Assembly (NCBI RefSeq): GCF_002494345.1
Contig: NZ_NXNI01000001.1
Span: 682,001 to 746,000 of the forward strand
DNA from: Natrinema ejinorense
Lineage (GTDB): Archaea; Halobacteriota; Halobacteria; Halobacteriales; Natrialbaceae
DNA: 64,000 nt
Reading direction: 5' to 3'
Shown: positions 58,679 to 64,000 of the stretch, one piece after another
Layout: every line of letters begins with the position of its first letter
How positions within the stretch are numbered: position 1 is the stretch's first letter
Translations under genes and position numbers: made by a program
The notes under the pieces: model-generated
Databases searched by the model: none
What the model was told of the DNA's origin: nothing
The model's input: the letters and a program-made list of their open reading frames with translations, nothing else

Positions 58679-59698
58679 TCAGCAGAGCACCTCGAGCAAC
58701 TCGTCGGTTCCAAAGCGGAGCACGTCGCTCGCGGGCGTGCCCAGCGCGTCGGCGTACTCGTCGACGGCCGTGCGGGCGTGTTCGTCGTCCTCGAGGCCGG
58801 CGGTGTTGAGCGCGCCGGCGACGACCTGACTCTCGGCGACCGGCGCGGCGATGCGCTCGTAGAGGTCGACGTACGTCGGGATCGACGGCAGCGAGAACGA
58901 CTCGTAGCCGTGGATTTCCTCCCGGCCGGCCTCGTGACAGAGCACGAGGGCGTCGGGCATCGACCCGTGGAGTATCCCCAGCGTAACCGGTGAGTACGCG
59001 GGATGAACGATGCTCCCTTGCCCCTCGACGAACAGGTAGTCGTGATCGTCACCCTTCTCGAGGATCATCGCTTCGACCGCACCCGCCGTGAAGTCGCTGA
59101 CGACCCGATCGATCGGGTTGCCCCAACCCTCGATCACGATCCCCGTCTGCCCGGTCGGGATCACGGCGGCGTCGTGGCCGGCCCGGCGGGCGTCGCGAGC
59201 CAACTCCATCGTGGTCGTCATCTTGCCGACCGAGCAGTCCGTACCGACGGTGAGGATCACCTCGGCGTCGACCTCGCCGGCGACGCCGTCCGCGACCGTG
59301 AGATCGGCCGGCGGATCCCGAATATCTCGGAGCTCGCAGTCGTTTTCCGCCGCCAGTCGGGCGAACTCCTCGTCGTCGGCGAGGAAGTAATGCAGTCCCG
59401 AGATCACGTCACAGCCGACCTCGAGAGCCGTTCGGACGTCTTCACGCCACTGTTCGTCGAAGCCGCCGCCGATCGGAGCGATCCCGATCACGAGCGCATC
59501 GACATCGGTCGGGTCGAGATCGGCCATCCCGGCGACGATCGGTGCGTCCTGGACGTCGGGGACGAACTCGGCGACCCGTCGGCCGGTATTCGCGCGGTCG
59601 AGAACGGCGACGGCTTCGTGGTCGGAATACCGGAGCACGCCGAGAGCGGTCTTGGCCTGGTCGGGAAACAGTTCGTGGGCGAGGATGGCAACGCGCAT
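58679..59698 (-). CDS. dgcN: DgcN, D-glutamate N-acetyltransferase (DUF1611)
   Basis: This 339-residue protein has an N-terminal Rossmann-like domain (1-140; MRVAILAHELFPDQAKTALGVL, VIGIAPIGGGFDEQWREDV) and a C-terminal P-loop NTPase-like domain with VGTDCSVGKMTTTMELAR near residue 150 and YLFVEGQGSIVHPAYSPV near 220. This is the DUF1611/DgcN family. DgcN acetylates D-glutamate using acetyl-CoA, the first step before DgcA. The gene is upstream of dgcA in the same transcript, 1 base apart, so the genes are coupled. No dedicated transporter or deacetylase is adjacent. Confidence 0.85.
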   Translation of the reverse strand: MRVAILAHELFPDQAKTALGVLRYSDHEAVAVLDRANTGRRVAEFVPDVQDAPIVAGMADLDPTDVDALVIGIAPIGGGFDEQWREDVRTALEVGCDVISGLHYFLADDEEFARLAAENDCELRDIRDPPADLTVADGVAGEVDAEVILTVGTDCSVGKMTTTMELARDARRAGHDAAVIPTGQTGIVIEGWGNPIDRVVSDFTAGAVEAMILEKGDDHDYLFVEGQGSIVHPAYSPVTLGILHGSMPDALVLCHEAGREEIHGYESFSLPSIPTYVDLYERIAAPVAESQVVAGALNTAGLEDDEHARTAVDEYADALGTPASDVLRFGTDELLEVLC

Positions 59699-60071
59699 AT
59701 CCGAACATGAGCGAGGGGCTACTTAACGATAGAGACACGGAACCGAGAGCAGGGAGACGACCCGGCCGAGGAGGCGACTGCTCGGCGTCGTGGTTCGGAT
59801 CACGTCGGATACTGTAATGAGTGCCGAACTGTTCGATACCGTGATTGTCTCAGCTGCTGAGTGCATATTTGAGGGAGTATCGTATTAGCATAAATATATC
59901 AATTCGCCGATACCGAAACCCTCATTCCAATTACTCACCGATTCGGTTGCAACGAAATGGTTCACCAGTTCGGACAGGCCGATCTCGCCCCGCTCTTCGG
60001 CACGTCCGTCGTTGCTCGGTGGAACCGCAGTATCGTGACGAACCGCCGACCGGTGGAGTAACTGGATATAT
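59699..60071. other. 373-base intergenic region upstream of the sulfatase-family operon
   Basis: No convincing gene is present; short frames such as ATG 59707 look random. The AT-rich ATAAATATATC (59890-59900) and GGATATATATGG (60064-60075) may hold promoter elements for the divergent dgcN gene and the plus-strand operon. Confidence 0.45.
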
Positions 60072-61508
60072 ATGGCAACTGATTCCTCAGTCTCGAACGT
60101 CGTGCTCGTGACGGTCGACTCCCTGCGGGCGGACGCGATCGGTCCATACGATGCCGACCGCCATACGCCAGTGATGGACTCACTCGCCGACCGTGGAACC
60201 GTTTTCGAACGAGCGTTCGCGACCGGCAACTGGACGCCGTTCTCGTTTCCGTCGATGCTGGCTTCGCGCCCCGTATTTGGGGATAGTGGACGGATCGGCG
60301 TCGAGCATTCGCCGACGCTCGCGGAAGCGGTCTCCGAGGCGGGCGTTTCGACCGGTGGCTTCAACGCCGCAAACGGGTTCCTCACGACACACTGGGGATA
60401 CGACGACGGGTTCGACGAGTTCGACTCCTTCGTCGCGAACGTCGGTTCCAACGTCTACAGCCGGTATCTCGCGACCCACCCCACCGTCGAGGCGTGGCTC
60501 CAGTTGGCCGCGTCGCCGATCCGACGGGTCGGCTCGTGGCTCCGTGGGGAAACCGACGACCGTCCGTTCCTGGACACGTCACGGATGTTCGACGTCGAAC
60601 ACGCCGCGTGTTCGTTCGTCGAAACGTCGGAATCGCCGTTTTTCCTCTGGGTCCATTACATGGACGTCCACACGCCGTACGTCCCTGCGCCGCGGTACAT
60701 CCGTGAGGTTTCCTCCGATCGGCTCGGGACGCATCGAATGCTGCTCGCCCATACCCGGACCGGGCTGGGATTGGACGTCAGCGATCGAACGCTGACGGAC
60801 CTTCGAACCCTCTACCAGGCGTCGGTTCGGCAGGTCGACGCGAGCATCGGACGGCTACTCGAGACGCTCTCGGCGAACGGACTCGACGACGAAACGGCCG
60901 TTATCGTGGCCGGAGACCACGGCGAAGAGTTTCAGGAACACGGTCACCTCGCGCACTACCCGAAGCTGTACGACGAACTGATTCGGGTCCCGCTGATCGT
61001 CGACGTGCCCGGTGCCGAGGGGAGACGGGTAGCGAGACAGGTCGGGCTCGATGCGCTTCCACCGACCGTCACCGACTTGCTCGACGTCCAGCCATCGGAT
61101 TCTTGGACCGGCGACACGCTCGTTCCGAGCGTGATCGGGGGTGACTCGCCGACGGACGAGCCGATCGTCTCGGTCACCGTTCGTGACGACTCCGTGACGG
61201 CACAGCCGATTCCACGATCGCTCGCGGACGGCGACCTCCTCGTCAGTGTCCGGGACCGGGACTGGACGTACATCGAAAACGTCGACACGGACGAAACCGA
61301 ACTGTATTACCGGCCCGACGATCCGCGCCAACAAACCAACCTCGCTCCCGATCCGACCCCCGAGCAACGGGACCGAGTCGACTCGTTCGCACCGATCGCG
61401 ACGGAGCATGCGACCATGATACGGGCACAGGACTCCGAGGAGACGGCCGACGATGGGGCGGTCGACGAGGACCTCGAGGCCCGATTGTCGGCCCTCGGCT
61501 ATCGATAA
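60072..61508 (+). CDS. Sulfatase/alkaline phosphatase-superfamily hydrolase
   Basis: This 478-residue protein has metal ligands in VVLVTVDSLRADAIG at the start and IVAGDHGEEFQEHGHLAHY near residue 280, the sulfatase-superfamily signature. The position of the formylglycine Cys/Ser (CxPxR) reads GNWTPFSFPSMLASR, so a Thr is the probable nucleophile, as in phosphodiesterase- and phosphoglycerol-transferase-like members. FLWVHYMDVHTPYVP is typical. There is no signal peptide or membrane helix. It is the first gene of a cluster (TAATG overlap with the GtrA gene), so a role in envelope glycan or lipid head-group processing is inferred. Confidence 0.82.
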   Translation: MATDSSVSNVVLVTVDSLRADAIGPYDADRHTPVMDSLADRGTVFERAFATGNWTPFSFPSMLASRPVFGDSGRIGVEHSPTLAEAVSEAGVSTGGFNAANGFLTTHWGYDDGFDEFDSFVANVGSNVYSRYLATHPTVEAWLQLAASPIRRVGSWLRGETDDRPFLDTSRMFDVEHAACSFVETSESPFFLWVHYMDVHTPYVPAPRYIREVSSDRLGTHRMLLAHTRTGLGLDVSDRTLTDLRTLYQASVRQVDASIGRLLETLSANGLDDETAVIVAGDHGEEFQEHGHLAHYPKLYDELIRVPLIVDVPGAEGRRVARQVGLDALPPTVTDLLDVQPSDSWTGDTLVPSVIGGDSPTDEPIVSVTVRDDSVTAQPIPRSLADGDLLVSVRDRDWTYIENVDTDETELYYRPDDPRQQTNLAPDPTPEQRDRVDSFAPIATEHATMIRAQDSEETADDGAVDEDLEARLSALGYR

Positions 61509-61933
61509 TGATCCGATCGTTCCTTCGCAGTCTCCACGACGGGCCGTTTGCCCGCCAGCTACGCCGGTTCGTTATCGTCGGGGCCGTCGCCGCCGGCGTA
61601 CAGTTGGTGTTGCTGTGGGCGTTCGTGGACAGTGCCGGGCTGCACTACCTGCTCGGTGCGTTGCTGGCAATCGAGATTACGATCGTCCTCTCCTACGTTC
61701 TCAACAACGCGTGGACGTTCCAGCGGTCTCAAAACACCGGGACCGTCGACTATCTCGTCGGATTGCTCAAGACGAACGTCGTCCGCGGGACGGCGATCCC
61801 GATCCAGATCGCCGTGCTCTTCAGCATCGTCGAGTGGGCACACGCGCCGTATCTGGTGGCCAACGGGATCGCCATCGTTCTCAGCGGCGTCTATCGGTAC
61901 GTCCTCGATGCGCGATGGACGTGGGGGACGTGA
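61508..61933 (+). CDS. GtrA family membrane protein
   Basis: This 141-residue protein has four membrane helices: FVIVGAVAAGVQLVLLWAFV, LHYLLGALLAIEITIVLSYVL, RGTAIPIQIAVLFSIVEW and YLVANGIAIVLSGVYRYVL. The family motif NNAWTFQRS follows helix 2 and YRYVLDARWTWG ends the protein. GtrA-like proteins help move lipid-linked sugars across the membrane. The start overlaps the stop of the sulfatase-family gene (TAATG), so they are coupled. Confidence 0.88.
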   Translation: MIRSFLRSLHDGPFARQLRRFVIVGAVAAGVQLVLLWAFVDSAGLHYLLGALLAIEITIVLSYVLNNAWTFQRSQNTGTVDYLVGLLKTNVVRGTAIPIQIAVLFSIVEWAHAPYLVANGIAIVLSGVYRYVLDARWTWGT

Positions 61934-62032
61934 CGGCTCGGATCCGTCTCGACTCGGTAGCGTCCCGATCGCGACGACGTATCGAACGATTAAACGGAAC
62001 GGAAGTCGAGTATCCGACAAACGATACAAGCA

Positions 62033-62593
62033 ATGGTCGCGATATCCGTGGTCCTCATCCTCGATGGGTTGACTGCCCTCCTCGCCGGAAGCACCGAGAC
62101 GATCGTCGATTCCGCGACCGGTTGGCCCGGCATGGGAATCGTCTTCCTCTACTCGTTCCTGATCGCGTTCGCGCTTCCCGGCCCCAGCGAGGTCGTCCTT
62201 TTCGCACCGATCGACCTCGGGTTCCCGCGGTGGCTGGCGCTCTCGAGCATCATGCTCGTCAGCGCGATCGGAAAGGCAGCTGGCAGCGTTTTCGCGTTCC
62301 ATATCGGGCAGGAGGTCAAGCAATCCGGGCCGGTAACTCGGTGGCTACGGCAGTCCAGATGGGACGTCCTGGGGTGGTCGGAAAAGCGCTCCCTCCAGCT
62401 CGCACGACGCTACGGCTACGGCGGACTCGCGATCGCCCTGTCCGTGCCGTTCTTTCCCGACACGATCTCGATATACGCGTTTGCCGTCCTCGAGCGGGAT
62501 TACCCGAAGTTCGCCGCGGCCACGTTTCTCGGGAGCCTCGGACGGCTCGTCGTGACGGTCGCCTTCGTCGGCGGTCTCGCGAGCGTGTTTTGA
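62033..62593 (+). CDS. VTT/DedA-like membrane protein
   Basis: This 186-residue membrane protein has helices near 1-20, 35-55, 65-90, 125-145 and 155-185. The pattern FALPGPSEVVLFAPIDLGFP, MLVSAIGKAAGSVFAFHIG and FFPDTISIYAFAVLERD fits the VTT (SNARE-associated/DedA) family. DedA proteins act in lipid-carrier or phospholipid flipping in relatives. It follows GtrA by 99 bases on the same strand. The lipid-carrier theme supports a shared envelope function for the cluster, though this is inference. Confidence 0.8.
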   Translation: MVAISVVLILDGLTALLAGSTETIVDSATGWPGMGIVFLYSFLIAFALPGPSEVVLFAPIDLGFPRWLALSSIMLVSAIGKAAGSVFAFHIGQEVKQSGPVTRWLRQSRWDVLGWSEKRSLQLARRYGYGGLAIALSVPFFPDTISIYAFAVLERDYPKFAAATFLGSLGRLVVTVAFVGGLASVF

Positions 62594-62678
62594 GCGCGCC
62601 GCCGGGTCGACCGCTGGAACGGTTCGGCTCGAGACACATATCACCAGTGTTTACCAGTTCGCAGCCGACCGCTACGTA

Positions 62679-64000
62679 ATGACTGACCGCTGGCTCGTCG
62701 CCTGGGGGCTGGGCTCGGTCGCATTCGGGGGCGCATCGCTACTGGTCCCCCTCTATATCGTCCTGCTCGGTGCATCGCCCGTACAGCTCGGGGTGTTGGC
62801 CGCGACGGCAGCCATCGTCGGCGCACCCGGTGCGATCGCGTTCGGTCGACTCGCGAACCGTGTCGATAGCCGTCGACCGCTGGTACTCGTGACGCTGATC
62901 GGCGTTTCGGCATCGCTCGTCGTCATCCCGTTGCTGTCGTCGATTACCGCGGTCATCGTCGCGAACGCGGTCCTCTGGCTGTTCGTCTCGTCGGTCGGCC
63001 CCGTCTTGACCATGCTCGTCGTCGACGATGCGCCGGAGTCCCGCTGGAGCGAACGGATCGGGCTCGTCAATAAGTATCAGGGCTACGGCTGGGCCGGCGG
63101 CCTCGTCCTCGGAACGGTCTGGCCGTTCGTCGGGAGCCGACTGCTCGCAGCCGACGCGGTGACCAGAACCCTGTTCTGGGTACTCGCAGCCTGTGCCGGC
63201 GTGAGTGCGGTCCTCGCGGCACGAACGCTCCCGCGGCCCGCACCGTCGGACCACGTCACCGACGATCGTGCCGTTCGACGGATCGGTCGACTCCTCACGA
63301 GTTCGGGTCGTGGCATCAAGGGTGCGACGTTCGTGTTCGCACCGAACCGGCTCTACTGGACGACGCGTGGGATCGATCCACGACGGCTGGCCACTCGTTT
63401 CGATCCGGCACTGACGACCTACTTCGTCGCCGGACTCTTCTTCTTTACCGGCTCCGCAGCGTTCTGGGCTCCGCTCCCGCTGTTTCTGACCGATGTCGGG
63501 TTCGACTCGGGGCAGGTGTTCGGGCTCTATCTCGCCTCGAGTCTCGGCTCCGCGGTCTGTTATGAGGGCGCTGGCAGTCTCTCCGCTCGATACGACCTCC
63601 GGCACCTGCAAGGGGGGGTATTGGCCGCGAGGGCGGTATTGTTCCCGTCGATTGTCGCCATCACGGGGCTGGGAGTCTCCGTCGCCTTCGGCACTGCGGG
63701 CCTCGCTCTGGCACTCGTCGGGGTCACCTGGGCCGGAATCGCCGTCGTCGGGACGGCGATCGTCACCCGGCTCGCACCGCCGAGCGTCCGCGGCGAGATG
63801 CTCGGGGGCTACGTCGCCCTGGGGGCGGTCGGCGGCGGTCTCGGGGGCGTTCTCGGCGGCTGGGTGGCGACTCTCGGCTATCTCGCTGCGTTCGTCGTCG
63901 CCGGTGGACTCGTCTCGATCGGTGCGCTCCTCGTCCTCTCGCTCGAGGCGATCTCTCCGAGCGATCCCGTTGGGTCGCCGTCAGCGTCGAGGGCTACCGA
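62679..64000 (+). CDS. Major facilitator superfamily transporter (partial, runs off the right edge)
   Basis: ATG 62679 opens a frame that remains open to the end (440 codons visible). The protein has about twelve hydrophobic helices: it starts MTDRWLVAWGLGSVAFGG, has the loop FGRLANRVDSRRPLVLV after helix 2 (MFS motif A-like), and a second half from about residue 245 (FFFTGSAAFWAPLPLFLTDVG). The loop RLAPPSVRGEMLGG resembles drug:proton or sugar efflux members. Substrate is unknown. It is 85 bases downstream of the VTT gene on the same strand and may belong to that cluster. Confidence 0.85.
   Translation, partial: MTDRWLVAWGLGSVAFGGASLLVPLYIVLLGASPVQLGVLAATAAIVGAPGAIAFGRLANRVDSRRPLVLVTLIGVSASLVVIPLLSSITAVIVANAVLWLFVSSVGPVLTMLVVDDAPESRWSERIGLVNKYQGYGWAGGLVLGTVWPFVGSRLLAADAVTRTLFWVLAACAGVSAVLAARTLPRPAPSDHVTDDRAVRRIGRLLTSSGRGIKGATFVFAPNRLYWTTRGIDPRRLATRFDPALTTYFVAGLFFFTGSAAFWAPLPLFLTDVGFDSGQVFGLYLASSLGSAVCYEGAGSLSARYDLRHLQGGVLAARAVLFPSIVAITGLGVSVAFGTAGLALALVGVTWAGIAVVGTAIVTRLAPPSVRGEMLGGYVALGAVGGGLGGVLGGWVATLGYLAAFVVAGGLVSIGALLVLSLEAISPSDPVGSPSASRAT

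Noticed and set aside
1-64000. CRISPR arrays, rRNA genes or a replication origin
   Set aside because: No regularly spaced direct repeats, no rRNA-like stretch, and no orc1/cdc6 gene with origin-type repeats were seen.

Overview
The window looks like chromosomal DNA of a halophilic archaeon, probably a member of the Natrialbales (Natrinema/Haloterrigena-like). The evidence is the high GC content, strongly acidic proteins, many starts with no Shine-Dalgarno site behind a TATA-like box, and archaeal or haloarchaeal families: FEN1 with a PCNA box, archaeosine enzymes, phosphomevalonate decarboxylase, DpsA, HalOD1, DUF7344, bacterio-opsin-activator regulators, a PGF-CTERM protein and NreA. No rRNA, tRNA or CRISPR array was recognised.

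Layout. 0-10 kb: an Lrp/AsnC regulator, a DUF7344 and a HalOD1 protein, FEN1, an FAD oxidoreductase, phosphomevalonate decarboxylase, endonuclease III, a degenerate NAD-kinase-like protein, an M28 peptidase and a polyprenyl synthase. 10-20 kb: three neighbouring paralogous four-helix membrane proteins, an FxLYD lipoprotein, a response-regulator pair, a flavin monooxygenase, dpsA and a DtxR/SirR-type regulator with a palindromic operator candidate. 19-26 kb: arcS and tgtA on the minus strand (archaeosine in tRNA), separated by a PGF-CTERM surface protein and a TRAM protein. 26-36 kb: M48 protease, SRPBCC protein, trkA, amine-oxidase-like flavoprotein, a stand-alone 7TM sensor, tyrA-rsm22, surE and an HTH protein. 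35-49 kb: nreA, quinone oxidoreductase, F420-type monooxygenase, acetyltransferase, glycolate/lactate dehydrogenase, trkH, a histidine kinase, a TPP enzyme and a UbiA prenyltransferase. 49.6-51.6 kb: a nested insertion-sequence island (IS6-like inside IS5-like) with a perfect 8-bp target duplication. 51.7-64 kb: ychF, HTH-acetyltransferase, an HExxH membrane protein, DUF7344 and Bat-type regulators, purU, the dgcA-dgcN pair for D-glutamate, and an envelope-like cluster (sulfatase/phosphatase family, GtrA, VTT/DedA, MFS) that runs off the right edge.

The most unusual signal is a family of four 90-92-nt palindromic intergenic repeats. Each begins exactly at the stop codon of a neighbouring gene, always in the same orientation relative to that gene. 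Other points to examine: the paralogous membrane-protein trio, a pseudokinase-like NAD kinase, the operator beside the DtxR-type gene, very short coding sequences (42-aa zinc finger, 42-aa membrane protein), and leader peptides that overlap or abut the starts of purU, trkA, a response-regulator gene and an HTH gene.
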